From NCBI RefSeq assembly GCF_019048865.1, contig NZ_CP077604.1, positions 2,604,001 through 2,668,000 of the forward strand: a DNA stretch of 64,000 bases, written 5' to 3'. Below, one piece after another: positions 48,919 to 60,470 of the stretch. This DNA is from Aquihabitans sp. G128 (lineage in GTDB: Bacteria; Actinomycetota; Acidimicrobiia; Acidimicrobiales; Iamiaceae). A program made the position numbers and the translations under genes. Under the pieces are notes generated by a model. The model made no database searches. It was given only the letters and a program-made list of their open reading frames with translations, and was not told the DNA's origin. The number at the start of each line of letters is the position of its first letter. The stretch's first letter is position 1.

Positions 48919-50277
48919 TCAGCTCGGGAGGAGGCCGAGGCGGGACACGGCCTCCGCCAGGGTGCCGACGCGGATCTCCTGGACGCCGGCCGGCGCCGCC
49001 GGGGCCGAGATGGGCACGACGGCCCGGTGGAAGCCCAGGCGGGCCGCCTCCGACAAGCGACGGGGCGTGTGGGCCACCTGGCGCAGCTCGCCGCCGAGGC
49101 CGACCTCACCGCACGCCACGAGGTCCCCCGGCACGGGCACCCCGGTGAGCGAGGACACGATGGCCAGGCCCAGGGCGAGGTCGACGCCCGGCTCCACCAC
49201 CTTCACACCGCCGACGGCCAGGGCGTAGACGTCGTGCTTGGTGGTGGACACGCCCACCCGCTGCTCCAGCACGGCCAGCAGCAGCGACAGGCGCCCGTTG
49301 TCGAGCCCGGTGGCCGAGCGGCGCGGGGAGGGGAGGTTCGAGCTCGCCGCCAGCACCTGGAGCTCCACCAGCAGCGGCCGGTGGCCCTCGATGGTGGGGA
49401 CCACCACCGAGCCGGCGATGCCCACCCGCCGGTCGGCCAGGAACAGGCCGCTGGGGTCGGGCACGCCGATGAGGCCCTTCTCGGTCATCTCGAACAGGCC
49501 CAGCTCCTGGGTGGAGCCGAAGCGGTGCTTGACCACCCGCAGCAGCCGCAGGGCGTGGTGGCGATCGCCCTCGAAGGCGAGGACCGTGTCGACCACGTGC
49601 TCCAGCACCCGGGGACCGGCCAGGTTGCCGTCCTTGGTGACGTGGCCCACCAGGACGATGGCGCAGCCCCGGGCCTTGGCCTCCTGCACCAGGCGGTGGC
49701 TGCACTCGCGCACCTGCCCCACCGAGCCGGGCGCCGAGGTCAGGTCCGGGTTCACCAGCGTCTGGATGGAGTCGATCACCACGAGGTCGGGCTGGACCTG
49801 GTCGATGGCTCCCACCACCTGGGCGATGCCGATCTCGGCGGCCAGCCACAGCCGGGGGTGCAGCGCGCCCAGTCGCTCGGCCCGCAGGCGGATCTGCTGG
49901 GGCGACTCCTCCCCCGACACGTAGAGCACCTTCCGCCCCGACGACGCCACCTCGGCGGCCGCTTGGAGCAGCACGGTGGACTTGCCGATGCCCGGCTCCC
50001 CGCCGAGCAGGGTGACCGAGCCGGGAACCAGGCCGCCGCCGAGCACCCGGTCGAGCTCGCCCACGCCGGTGGGGCGGGCCACGAACTCGGTGGGGTCGAC
50101 CTCGGCGATGGGGATCGGCGCGCTGGTGGGCGCCAGCAGCGAGACCCGGCCGACGGCGGGACCGTCGGTCTCCTCGACCAGGGTGCCCCACGCCTCGCAC
50201 CCGTTGCAGCGGCCGGTCCACTTCGGCTCGGACGCGCCGCACTCGGAGCAGCGGAAGACGGAGCGGACCTTGGCCAT
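48919..50277 (-). CDS. radA: DNA repair protein RadA (Sms)
   Basis: A 452-residue RecA-like ATPase aiding branch migration in recombination. N-terminal C4 zinc finger: CSECGASEPKWTGRCNGCEAWGTL. Walker A GGEPGIGKST, VLYVSGEESPQQIRLRAERL, LVVIDSIQTL (Walker B) and the RadA motif KHRFG (a variant of KNRFG) follow, then a Lon-type C-terminal domain with GLDNGRLSLLLAVLEQRVG and PGDLVACGEVGLGGELRQV. ATG 50277 is chosen over GTG 50286 because MAKVRSVFRC is the common N-terminus. It precedes disA and follows dps on the same strand. Confidence 0.95.
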   Translation of the reverse strand: MAKVRSVFRCSECGASEPKWTGRCNGCEAWGTLVEETDGPAVGRVSLLAPTSAPIPIAEVDPTEFVARPTGVGELDRVLGGGLVPGSVTLLGGEPGIGKSTVLLQAAAEVASSGRKVLYVSGEESPQQIRLRAERLGALHPRLWLAAEIGIAQVVGAIDQVQPDLVVIDSIQTLVNPDLTSAPGSVGQVRECSHRLVQEAKARGCAIVLVGHVTKDGNLAGPRVLEHVVDTVLAFEGDRHHALRLLRVVKHRFGSTQELGLFEMTEKGLIGVPDPSGLFLADRRVGIAGSVVVPTIEGHRPLLVELQVLAASSNLPSPRRSATGLDNGRLSLLLAVLEQRVGVSTTKHDVYALAVGGVKVVEPGVDLALGLAIVSSLTGVPVPGDLVACGEVGLGGELRQVAHTPRRLSEAARLGFHRAVVPISAPAAPAGVQEIRVGTLAEAVSRLGLLPS

Positions 50278-50335
50278 GGGCACCACCGTACCGAACGGGG
50301 ATGACAGGAGAACGCGTGTTCGCTCCCCGGGCGCG

Positions 50336-50368
50336 ACGAGGCCCCGCCGGCGGGTGGCGGGGCCTCGT
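50336..50368 (-). terminator. Terminator hairpin downstream of dps
   Basis: Arms 50336-50348 (ACGAGGCCCCGCC) and 50356-50368 are perfect 13-bp complements with a 7-base loop, 54 bases past the dps stop on the minus strand and about 60 bases upstream of radA. It would end dps transcripts before radA. Confidence 0.75.
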
Positions 50369-50421
50369 GAGCGCGCGGCCTGCGGGTGGGGGGGACCCGG
50401 GCTGCGGCGGTGCTGCGGCGG

Positions 50422-50922
50422 TCAGCTGCTGATGTTGCCGCTCTTGTCCTCGAGGTGGGCCCGGACGAACCAGTGGAACAGCTCCAGCTGGTTGGTCTGC
50501 CCGATGAGGAGGTCCTCGGTGACGGGATCGATGTCGCCGGAGATCTTGATCGCCTTGCGGTGGTCCTCGATGAGGCCGACGTAGACGTGGTCCAGGGCGG
50601 CGAGGTGCTCGTGGGTGAGCGCCCGGTCGAGCTTGTAGTCGTCCCAGGTGCGCTCGGACACGACGGCGCCGGGGGTGCCCTTGGGCGAGCCGCCCAGGGT
50701 GGCGATGCGCTCGGCCACGGCGTCGACCATGGCGGCGACCTCGGCGTACTGCGGGTCGATCATCTCGTGGACGCCGATGAAGTTCGGGCCGACCACGTTC
50801 CAATGGATGTGCTTCAGGGTGAGCTGGGTGTCGAGCAGGGCCACGAGCCGGTTCTGGAGCGCGTCGCGCACCTTGGAGGCCTCGGCTTCGTCGAGTCCAG
50901 GAGCGGTGTACGAGCTGGGCAT
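50422..50922 (-). CDS. dps: Dps family DNA-protecting ferritin
   Basis: A 166-residue ferritin-like protein that stores iron oxidised by peroxide and protects DNA. LTLKHIHWNVVGPNFIGVHEMIDPQYAEV carries the inter-subunit ferroxidase ligands (His and Asp/Glu), and VYVGLIEDHRKAIKISGDIDPVTEDLLIGQTNQLELFHWFVRAHLED is the conserved fourth-helix region. Start ATG 50922 with GGAAGGAA-type site upstream. It is flanked by strong terminators, so it is an independent unit inserted between clpC and radA, which are neighbours in Bacillus. Confidence 0.93.
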   Translation of the reverse strand: MPSSYTAPGLDEAEASKVRDALQNRLVALLDTQLTLKHIHWNVVGPNFIGVHEMIDPQYAEVAAMVDAVAERIATLGGSPKGTPGAVVSERTWDDYKLDRALTHEHLAALDHVYVGLIEDHRKAIKISGDIDPVTEDLLIGQTNQLELFHWFVRAHLEDKSGNISS

Positions 50923-51016
50923 CGGGGGTTCCTTCCGTGCGGAGGGTTGCGGGTGCAGGTCCCCCTTCCCCCCTCGCGCCGAGACATGCCTCCCGTCGCC
51001 GACTGGTCCGGGCGCG

Positions 51017-51046
51017 ACGGGGCCCCGCTTCGCAGCGGGGCCCCGT
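51017..51046 (-). terminator. Terminator hairpin downstream of clpC
   Basis: ACGGGGCCCCGCT (51017-51029) and its exact complement (51034-51046) enclose TCGC, a 13-bp stem, 46 bases after the clpC stop on the minus strand. Strong intrinsic-type hairpin with no T run. Confidence 0.75.
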
Positions 51047-51091
51047 TCGGTTCGTTCGTGCTCCAGCGGTCGGTGCGACCGCCGACCGGGG

Positions 51092-53626
<2,535 letters not shown>

Positions 53627-53976
53627 GTTGTCCTGCCTCCCAGACTTGGCGGGAAATCGTAGAGCGATCCTACCGCCCCGCCTCCCCCACCCGGTCGGCA
53701 CACGTGACCGCTTCGTGAACTCCCGGTCACCTCGCTGCAGATGACCTGCTCACGGACCTGGCCGCTGGCGGACGCGCCGCCGGCCGGCCCCGATCGGTGC
53801 GGTCCGAGCGGGCCGCCGGGCCGCTCGGACCGCCCGACCCGCCGGGACCCGCCGGGGTGGGGAGCGCTCCGAAGGTAGGAGCCGCCCGGCCGGCGTCGCA
53901 TGGGGGAAACCACGGAACCGGCCCCTCGGCCCGGGCGGGGTGGGGGCCGGGCGGGCGCGGCCCGTAGCCTCGCCGG
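53627..53976. other. 350-base divergent spacer between clpC and the polyprenyl synthase gene, with two inverted repeats
   Basis: No gene is visible. GTGACCG (53704-53710) and CGGTCAC (53724-53730) form a 7-bp dyad about 80 bases upstream of clpC, possibly an operator. A perfect 13-bp stem lies at 53799-53833: GCGGTCCGAGCGG, nine bases, then its complement. Since both genes read outwards, this second hairpin cannot be an ordinary terminator; it could be a leader structure for the synthase mRNA or a repeat. Confidence 0.5.
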
Positions 53977-54966
53977 ATGGCCGAGAACCCCCTGCTGGCG
54001 CTGCCGCACGTCGAGACCGACCGCCTCCGGGTGGAGGAGGAGCTGCGGGCCGCGGTCAGGGCGCCCACCGAGGCCATGACCGAGATGGCGAGCCACCTCA
54101 TCGGGGCCGGCGGCAAGCGGGTGCGGCCCCTGTTCGCCGTGGCCGCCGCGGCCTGCGGCGCCGGCGGCGACGGGCCCGCCTCGCTCGAGGTGGTGCGTGG
54201 CGGCGTGTCGGTGGAGCTGGTGCACCTCGGCTCGCTCTACCACGACGACGTGATCGACGAGGCCACCACCCGGCGCGGCGTCGAGAGCGTGAACTCGCGC
54301 TGGGGCAACCTCCGGGCCATCCTCGCCGGCGACTTCCTGCTGGCCAAGGCGTCGGAGATCGCCGCCTCGCTGGGCACCGAGGTGGCCGGCCTGCTCGCCG
54401 CCACCATCGGCCGCCTCTGCGAGGGCGAGGTCATGGAGCTGCAGGACGCCTACCAGGTCACCCGCACCGAGGCCGCCTACCTGGCCTCCATCGACGGCAA
54501 GACCGCGTCGCTGCTGTCGTCGGCCTGCCGCATCGGCGGCATCGTGGCCGAGCTCCCCCGCCCCGAGATCGACCGGCTCACCGAGTTCGGCACCGCCTAC
54601 GGCATGGCGTTCCAGATCGTCGACGACATCCTCGACGTCATCGCCACCGACGAGCAGCTCGGCAAGCCCGCCGGCCACGACCTGGTGGAGGGCGCCTACA
54701 ACCTCCCCGTGCTGCGGGCCCTGGCCGGCCCCTCGGGCGCCGAGCTGGGCGACCTGCTCGGCACGCCCATCCAGGGCGAGACCTGGGAGCGGGCCCGCAC
54801 GCTGGTGCGGGAGAGCTCGGCCATCGACGAGTCGGTGGAGGTGGCGGAGCAGTACGTCGCCCAGGCCATCGACCTGCTGGCGCCGCTGGAGGACCGGCCG
54901 GCCGCGGTCGCCCTCCAGGGCGCCTCGCGCCACCTGCTCGAGAGCCTGGCCGCCGTCCGGGGCTAG
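53977..54966 (+). CDS. Polyprenyl (trans-isoprenyl) diphosphate synthase
   Basis: A 329-residue all-helical prenyl chain elongator. GAGGKRVRPLF binds the diphosphate; LVHLGSLYHDDVIDEATTRRG holds the first aspartate motif DDxxD; GMAFQIVDDILDV the second. A small residue (Leu-Gly before YHDD) at the chain-length position and the text favour a long-chain product, probably the menaquinone side chain. The ATG is at 53977. The stop overlaps the convergent CapA-like gene by four bases. No menaquinone genes are in the window, so the product class is inferred. Confidence 0.9.
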   Translation: MAENPLLALPHVETDRLRVEEELRAAVRAPTEAMTEMASHLIGAGGKRVRPLFAVAAAACGAGGDGPASLEVVRGGVSVELVHLGSLYHDDVIDEATTRRGVESVNSRWGNLRAILAGDFLLAKASEIAASLGTEVAGLLAATIGRLCEGEVMELQDAYQVTRTEAAYLASIDGKTASLLSSACRIGGIVAELPRPEIDRLTEFGTAYGMAFQIVDDILDVIATDEQLGKPAGHDLVEGAYNLPVLRALAGPSGAELGDLLGTPIQGETWERARTLVRESSAIDESVEVAEQYVAQAIDLLAPLEDRPAAVALQGASRHLLESLAAVRG

Positions 54967-56294
54967 GGCTTGGGGGCGAGGGCCACGCCGGGGTTGGCGG
55001 GGGTGTCGAGGACGGCTGCGGTCCGGTCGTAGGACGCCGAGAGCTCGGCGCGCAGGCCCGCCGGCGTGGCGGGGTCCTTCAGGGTGTCCACCACCGGCAG
55101 CACGCGGAACGAGCCCGGCTCCACCCAGGTCGGGATGCCCTCGACGCCGGAGACCTTCCAGCGCCCGTCCTGTCGGGTGGCGGTGACCCGCACCGTGAGG
55201 CCGTCGCGCCGCGATGCCTGGCTCTGGTTCGAGAGCTGGTTGCCCATGCCCCACACCACGAAGGTTCCTTCGACCTGCTGGATGGGCTGCACGACGTGGG
55301 CGTGGGCGCCGATGATCACGTCGATGTCGGTCGACGGCAGGAGCTGCGCGGCGACGTCGCGCTGGTACTGGTCCGGCTCGGCGTGGTACTCGGTGCCCCA
55401 GTGGAGGCTGACCACCACCAGGTCGGCCCCTTCGGCCTTGGCTCGTGCGGCGTCCGCCTCGATCATCGGCACGTCGATCTGCTTGACCGACCAGGGGGCG
55501 TCGGCCGGGATGGCGTAGCCGTTGAAGCCGTAGGCGTAGCTGAGGTGGGCCACCCGCACGCCCTGCACGTCGTAGGTGGTGATCGTGTTCGCCTCGTCCT
55601 GGGTGCGGGCCGTGCCGGCGTGCTTCAGGCCGTCCTGGTCGAAGCGGTCGAGGGTGGCCTGGATGCCGGCCCGCCCCCGGTCGAGGGCGTGGTTGGAGCC
55701 GTTCGAGCAGCCGTCGTAGCCGGTGGCGCGGGCGGCGTCGGCCAGCTCGGGCGGCGAGCCGAACGACGGGTAGCTGCTGACCGCCTGGCCCGGCGGGGCG
55801 ATGGGCACCTCCATGTGGCAGATGGCGACGTCGGCCCCGCTGACGATCGGCTTCATGGGCGCCAGCATCGGGTCGTAGTCGTACGGCTTGCCGGACTGCC
55901 GCCCGTAGCGGGCGGCCTCGGCGTTGACCGGGCCGTGGGGCAGGAGGTCGCCGGCGAAGACCAGCGAGATGGCGCCCGACTTCGGCCCCTTCGACCCCTT
56001 GGGCGGCTTCGTGGTCGTGGTGGCCTTCGGCCCCGTGGTGGTGCTGGCGCCGACGGCCGACGTCCCGGGCGCGGCGTCGGTCGGTGCGGAGCCCTGTGTG
56101 GGTGGGGCGGCGGTGGTGGAGGTCCCCCTTCCAGAGGCCACCGAGGAGCCGTCGTCGTCCTGGGCGAAGGTGGCCACGGCGAGCGCCAGCAGGACCACGG
56201 CCAGCACGGCACCCACGACGACGAAGATGCGGCGGTCGTGCGGGTGCGGCTCCGTCGCGCCGCCGGAGTTCGGTCCCTCGTCGCTCCCGGCCAT
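54963..56294 (-). CDS. CapA family protein (PGA capsule synthesis-type metallophosphatase)
   Basis: A 443-residue protein anchored by one N-terminal helix (RIFVVVGAVLAVVLLALAVATFA), then a Ser/Thr/Pro linker of about 60 residues. The outer domain has the CapA metal motifs: VFAGDLLPHGPV, CHMEVPI, GCSNGSNHALDRGRAGIQATLDRF, HWGTEYH and IIGAHAHVVQP. The fold is a calcineurin-like phosphatase. In Bacillus CapA aids polyglutamate export; many actinobacterial members have unknown roles and no capBC is present. ATG 56294 with divergent histidine kinase upstream. Confidence 0.88.
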   Translation of the reverse strand: MAGSDEGPNSGGATEPHPHDRRIFVVVGAVLAVVLLALAVATFAQDDDGSSVASGRGTSTTAAPPTQGSAPTDAAPGTSAVGASTTTGPKATTTTKPPKGSKGPKSGAISLVFAGDLLPHGPVNAEAARYGRQSGKPYDYDPMLAPMKPIVSGADVAICHMEVPIAPPGQAVSSYPSFGSPPELADAARATGYDGCSNGSNHALDRGRAGIQATLDRFDQDGLKHAGTARTQDEANTITTYDVQGVRVAHLSYAYGFNGYAIPADAPWSVKQIDVPMIEADAARAKAEGADLVVVSLHWGTEYHAEPDQYQRDVAAQLLPSTDIDVIIGAHAHVVQPIQQVEGTFVVWGMGNQLSNQSQASRRDGLTVRVTATRQDGRWKVSGVEGIPTWVEPGSFRVLPVVDTLKDPATPAGLRAELSASYDRTAAVLDTPANPGVALAPKP

Positions 56295-56404
56295 CGGCGA
56301 TCCACGCTAACGGTGACGCTGCCGCCGAACCGGACATGGCGGTCGGCGAGGCTCGCTGCACCGACGCCCGGCCGCCGAGGCCCGGGGAGCCGTACGATCC
56401 GCCC

Positions 56405-57556
56405 ATGGCGCTGACCAGCTCCCGGCGCACCGGCGCGGCCTCGGCCCCGACCTCGGCCCACGCCGGCCCCACCGACCTGGAGTGGGGCGTGGCGCGGGGC
56501 ATCGCGGTGTTCCGGGCCCTCGCCTGGGCGTGGGCCGTCGCCGTCCTCGGCATCACGCGGGCCGACCTCTCCCACCGGCTGGTCGCCGTGGCGCTGCTGG
56601 GCGTCGCCCTGGTCTTCACCGTGGTGGGCTTCGAGGGGTCGATCCGGCGCCGTCGGTGGCTGTTCCACCCGGCCGTCGTGGCCACCGAGGTGGCCTTCGG
56701 CGCCGTGCTGCTGGTGGCCGACGGCGGGGTCTACGACCAGTTCCACGGGCAGACCTTCGGGTCGGCGTGGCCCGTGGCCGGGGTGCTCATGGCCGGCGTG
56801 GCCGCCGGCGGGTCGGGCGGTGCGGCGGCGGGCATCGTGCTCGGCTTCGGCCGGTACTACGGCAACCGGATCGCCCCGTACCCCTGGGCCTCGGCCCTCG
56901 GCCTGTGGTCGAGCGCCGTGCTGTTCACCATGGCAGGCGCCGCCGGCGGTGCGGTGATGACGTCGGTCCGCCGAGCAGAGGACGCGGTGGCCCGGGCGCG
57001 GGCCCGGGAGGAGTTCGCCCGCACCCTCCACGACGGCGTGCTCCAGACCCTGGCCGTCGTGCAGCGCCGCTCCACCGACGACGAGCTGGTGGCGCTGGCG
57101 CGCGACCAGGAGATCGACCTGCGGGCCTTCCTCGCCGGCGACCGCCCGAGCACCGACGACCTCGGCACGGCCCTGCGCGCCGCCGCCGCCCACGTCGAGC
57201 GGCGCGACGGGTTGCGGGTCTCGGTGCTCTTCGTCGACGAGGACCACGCGCCCGTCCACCCCGACGTGGTGGGGGCCCTGGCCGGGGCCGTGGGCGAGGC
57301 GCTCACCAACGCCGCCAAGCACGGCGCGGCCGCTCGGGCGACGGTCTTCGTCGACGTCGACGACCACGTCTTCTGCTCGGTGAAGGACGACGGGCGGGGC
57401 TTCGACCCGGCGACGGTCACCGAGGGCATGGGCACGGTGGGCTCCATGCGCGGCCGCCTCGCCGAGGTGGGCGGCACCACCGAGGTCGACGGGCGCCCGG
57501 GCCACGGCGTCGAGGTCCGCCTGCACGCCCCGCTCAGGCCCCGCCGAGCCGGCTGA
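56405..57556 (+). CDS. Membrane sensor histidine kinase (LuxR-type response regulator partner)
   Basis: A 383-residue kinase. About five or six hydrophobic segments fill residues 30-185 with no large outer domain, so it may sense a membrane or intramembrane signal. A short helix leads to EEFARTLHDGVLQTLAVV (phospho-His209), typical of the HisKA_3-like branch; the ATPase domain has VGEALTNAAKHGAAARATVFV (N box), VKDDGRGFDP (G1) and GTVGSMRGRLAEVGGTTEV (G2). Its cognate regulator is probably the NarL/FixJ-type protein at 58974, 1.4 kb on; DUF6204 and a DAG kinase gene lie between. Start ATG 56405. Confidence 0.9.
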   Translation: MALTSSRRTGAASAPTSAHAGPTDLEWGVARGIAVFRALAWAWAVAVLGITRADLSHRLVAVALLGVALVFTVVGFEGSIRRRRWLFHPAVVATEVAFGAVLLVADGGVYDQFHGQTFGSAWPVAGVLMAGVAAGGSGGAAAGIVLGFGRYYGNRIAPYPWASALGLWSSAVLFTMAGAAGGAVMTSVRRAEDAVARARAREEFARTLHDGVLQTLAVVQRRSTDDELVALARDQEIDLRAFLAGDRPSTDDLGTALRAAAAHVERRDGLRVSVLFVDEDHAPVHPDVVGALAGAVGEALTNAAKHGAAARATVFVDVDDHVFCSVKDDGRGFDPATVTEGMGTVGSMRGRLAEVGGTTEVDGRPGHGVEVRLHAPLRPRRAG

Positions 57557-57618
57557 AACCGGCTGCCGGCCGCAGCGGCACCGGGTCTACGGTCACCCGG
57601 CCGACAGGAGGCACCACC

Positions 57619-57945
57619 ATGACCAAGATCTACCGGGCCGTGGTCCGCGGCCAGTTCCACGACCTCACCCCCGAGGCCCGGGCCACCCTGGCCGCGGAGG
57701 CCGAGGACCACACCGTGTTCCGCTCGGCCTTCACGCCCGAGGGCACCCTGACCTACGACGAGCGCCTGCACTTCTTCAACGTGCGCCACGAGCTGCGCGA
57801 GCGCGGCGACGACGGGCCCGGCGCGCTGGCGGCCGCGGCCACCGAGCGGGCCCTCGCGCTGGTGCGCGAGCGCCTCGATGCCCGAGGCTTCGGCTACAAG
57901 GACCTGAAGGTCACCCTCACCGACATGGCGTCGGTCTGGGAGTGA
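57619..57945 (+). CDS. DUF6204 family protein
   Basis: A 108-residue protein from ATG 57619 with CAGGAGG seven bases upstream, the strongest ribosome site of the region. The text, YRAVVRGQFHDLTPEARATLAAEAEDHTVFRSAFTPEGTLTYDERLHFFNVRHEL and ARGFGYKDLKVTLTDM, matches small actinobacterial proteins known as DUF6204. No catalytic motif or membrane segment is visible. It follows the kinase gene by 62 bases and ends four bases from the convergent DAG kinase gene. Function unknown. Confidence 0.8.
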   Translation: MTKIYRAVVRGQFHDLTPEARATLAAEAEDHTVFRSAFTPEGTLTYDERLHFFNVRHELRERGDDGPGALAAAATERALALVRERLDARGFGYKDLKVTLTDMASVWE

Positions 57946-57949
57946 GCCG

Positions 57950-58894
57950 TCAGGAGACGGGGTCGGCCTCGCGGACGTCGGGCTCGGGGGCCGGCTCCGG
58001 GGCCAGCACCTGCAGGGCACCGGGCCGGCACCGGTAGCGCAGCGGCAGGTCCATCCACCGCACCTCGCCGTCGAGCGCCACCCGCAGCCGCCGGGCCTTG
58101 CTGGTGACGGTCACCTCGGCCAGCTGGGCGACGTCGAGGTCGCGGGCCCGGCTCGTGCCGGAGACGAGCGAGCGGGCCGCCATGGCGATCAGCCCCCACC
58201 GCGACACCACCCGGGCGACCGACAGGCCGAGCAGCCCGTCCTCCAGGCTCTCGCGGACCACCAGGCCGCCGTCGGCGTTGTCGAACACGCCGTTGCCGAT
58301 GAACACGAACGGCGTCCGCACGTGGCGGCGCTCGAACCCCTCGCCCACCAGGTCGAGGCGGTGGACCGGCAGGTCGCGCAGCACGCGGTAGACCGCCACC
58401 GGCACGGCTCGCACCTTGCCCCAGCCCCGGTGCTCGCGGATGTGGTCCCGCACCGCCACCATCGCCGGGTAGACGCCCAGCGCGGAGTTGTTGACGAAGG
58501 CGTGGCCGTTGACCTCGGCGACGTCGACGGGGCGGACCGCGCCGCCGACCAGGGCGGCCGCCGCCCCTTCGAGGTCGGCCGGCAGCCCGAGGTCCTTGGC
58601 GAAGTGGTTGAACGTGCCCAGCGGCAGGACGCCGATCACCAGGTCGGTCCCGGCGGCCACGCCGGCTGCGCAGTTCACGGTGCCGTCGCCACCGGCCACG
58701 ATCACCGCGTCGGGTCGCTGCGGCCCGTCCCAGCTGCGCCGCATGACGGTGGGGATCTGGTCGGCGGGCACGACCTCGACCTCGGCGTCGGCCCCCGCTG
58801 CGGCGAAGGCGTCGCGGATGGCGGCCACCTGCCCGCCCTCGTCGGACTCGTCGACCGAGCCGGCTCCTCCGTTGACCAGGACGTGCACGCGCAT
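57950..58894 (-). CDS. Diacylglycerol kinase family lipid kinase
   Basis: A 314-residue enzyme of the DagK/YegS type. VLVNGGAGS is the N-terminal glycine loop, VAGGDGTVN (67-74) the nucleotide motif and GVLPLGTFNHFAKDLGLP (89-106) the second conserved block; NNSALGVYPAMVAVRD and FIGNGVF are further family landmarks. It probably phosphorylates diacylglycerol or a related lipid at the membrane. ATG 58894. The gene divides the histidine kinase from its likely response regulator and runs against both. Confidence 0.9.
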   Translation of the reverse strand: MRVHVLVNGGAGSVDESDEGGQVAAIRDAFAAAGADAEVEVVPADQIPTVMRRSWDGPQRPDAVIVAGGDGTVNCAAGVAAGTDLVIGVLPLGTFNHFAKDLGLPADLEGAAAALVGGAVRPVDVAEVNGHAFVNNSALGVYPAMVAVRDHIREHRGWGKVRAVPVAVYRVLRDLPVHRLDLVGEGFERRHVRTPFVFIGNGVFDNADGGLVVRESLEDGLLGLSVARVVSRWGLIAMAARSLVSGTSRARDLDVAQLAEVTVTSKARRLRVALDGEVRWMDLPLRYRCRPGALQVLAPEPAPEPDVREADPVS

Positions 58895-58973
58895 CGCCCC
58901 GCACTACCCGGACGGGTGACCGGCGATGCCTCGGCGCCCGAAGCCCCGCTCCCCCCGGTGGCAGACTGCACCG

Positions 58974-59606
58974 ATGGCGGAGCTCCGTGCCCTACGAGTG
59001 GTGGTGGCCGACGACCACCAGATCTGGCGGTCGGGGCTGCGCGCCGACCTGGGCGAGAACTTCGCCGTCGTCGGCGAGGCCGGCACCGCCATCGAGGCCA
59101 TCGAGGCCATCCGGCGCGAGAAGCCGGACCTCGTGGTGTGCGACCTGAACATGCCCGAGGGCGGCGGCATCAAGGTGGCCCGCGAGTGCGGCGCCGACGT
59201 GCCGATCGTGATGCTCACCGTGTCGGAGTCGGAGCGGGACCTGCTCGACGCGGTGGCGGCCGGCGCGGTGGGCTACCTCGTGAAGTCCACCCCGGTGGAG
59301 GAGCTGCGCCGGGGCCTCTGGCAGGCGGCGCAGGGCGAGCCGGTGTTCTCCCCCAGCCTCGCCGCCCTGGTGCTCGGCGAGTTCCGTCGCATGCACAAGG
59401 GCTCCGGCGGCGGGCAGGCCCTCTCCGAGCGCGAGCGCGAGGTGCTGCAGTACGTCGCCCGCGGCCACACCTACCGGGAGATCGGCGAGCAGCTGTTCAT
59501 CGCCGAGAAGACGGTGGAGAACCACGTCCGCAACATCCTCGGCAAGCTCCACCTCAACCGGAAGCAGGAGCTGATCCGCTACGCCCTCGACCACGGGCTC
59601 GAGTAG
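58974..59606 (+). CDS. NarL/FixJ (LuxR) family response regulator
   Basis: A 210-residue regulator. Receiver: VVVADDHQIWRSGL with acidic pair Asp13-Asp14, phosphoacceptor Asp57 in VVCDLNMPEGGG, switch Thr in MLTVSE and Lys in GYLVKS. The LuxR helix-turn-helix is LSEREREVLQYVARGHTYREIGEQLFIAEKTVENHVRNILGKLHLNRKQELIRYAL. It lies on the same strand as the kinase at 56405, its likely partner. ATG 58974; the DAG kinase gene is divergent with 79 bases between. Confidence 0.93.
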   Translation: MAELRALRVVVADDHQIWRSGLRADLGENFAVVGEAGTAIEAIEAIRREKPDLVVCDLNMPEGGGIKVARECGADVPIVMLTVSESERDLLDAVAAGAVGYLVKSTPVEELRRGLWQAAQGEPVFSPSLAALVLGEFRRMHKGSGGGQALSEREREVLQYVARGHTYREIGEQLFIAEKTVENHVRNILGKLHLNRKQELIRYALDHGLE

Positions 59607-59612
59607 CGCTCG

Positions 59613-60449
59613 CTAGGGGGTCACGGCGCTGCTGAGCACGCCGGGCCGGGCCTGCACCCGGGCCAGGAAGTCCGACACGAGGTGGTTGAACGTCTTGGCC
59701 TGCTCCACCTGGAACAGGTGGGCGCCGCCCCGCACGATGGCCAGCTCGGCGCCCGGGATGAGCGAGGCGATCTCCTCGCCGTCGCCCTGGGTGGTGAGCA
59801 CGTCCTGGCTGCCCACCAGCACCAGGGTCGGCACCGCGATCGTGCCCAGCTCCCCGCGCAGGCCGTCGTCCATGTCGAGGATGGCCCGGATCTGGGCCAC
59901 GAAGGACGAGACCGGCACGCTGAACGCGAGCGGCCCGAGCACGGCCAGCGCCGGGGCCAGGCGGCGCAGCGAGCGGGGGCCCACCAGCCAGCGCAGGTTG
60001 CGGCGCACGAACTCCCGCATGCCGTAGCCCTGGGCCTGCTCCGCCCACTCGCTGAGCAGCTCGCGACGCCACTCGAAGTGGTGGCAGGCGGTGCAGGCGA
60101 GCACCAGCGAGCGGACCCGGTCGGGGAAGCGCACGGCCAGCACCTGGCTGATGATCCCGCCCATGGAGGCGCCGATCACGTGGGCCGAGCCGTAGCCGGC
60201 GTGGTCGAGCACGGCCACTGCGTCGGCGGCCATGACCTCGAGGTCGTAGGGGCCGGGCGGGCGGTCCGAGTCGCCCACGCCGCGGTTGTCGACGAGGATC
60301 AGCCGGAAACGGGACAGGGCCCGCTTCTGCAGCGTCCAGCCCCGGGAGTCGGCGCCCAGGCCCTGGATCATGAGCAGCGGCTCACCGTCGCGGTTGCCGG
60401 ACAGGTGGTAGGCGATGCGGGTGCCGTCGGCAGCGTCAGCGAAGGGCAT
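59613..60449 (-). CDS. Alpha/beta-fold hydrolase
   Basis: A 278-residue hydrolase. LMIQGLGADSRGWTLQ is the oxyanion region, LVDNRGVGDSDRPPGPYDLEVMAADAVAVLDHAG the strand and loop, and VIGASMGGIISQVLAVRFP the nucleophile elbow (GxSMGG). The acid is in VLVGSQDVLT and the final His in IVRGGAHLFQVEQ, giving a complete triad. Ester, lactone or epoxide cleavage is possible; relatives are diverse. ATG 60449. Downstream of the acyltransferase gene by about 20 bases and likely in its operon. Confidence 0.88.
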   Translation of the reverse strand: MPFADAADGTRIAYHLSGNRDGEPLLMIQGLGADSRGWTLQKRALSRFRLILVDNRGVGDSDRPPGPYDLEVMAADAVAVLDHAGYGSAHVIGASMGGIISQVLAVRFPDRVRSLVLACTACHHFEWRRELLSEWAEQAQGYGMREFVRRNLRWLVGPRSLRRLAPALAVLGPLAFSVPVSSFVAQIRAILDMDDGLRGELGTIAVPTLVLVGSQDVLTTQGDGEEIASLIPGAELAIVRGGAHLFQVEQAKTFNHLVSDFLARVQARPGVLSSAVTP

Positions 60450-60470
60450 GGGGTCGTCTCCGGTTCCGGC

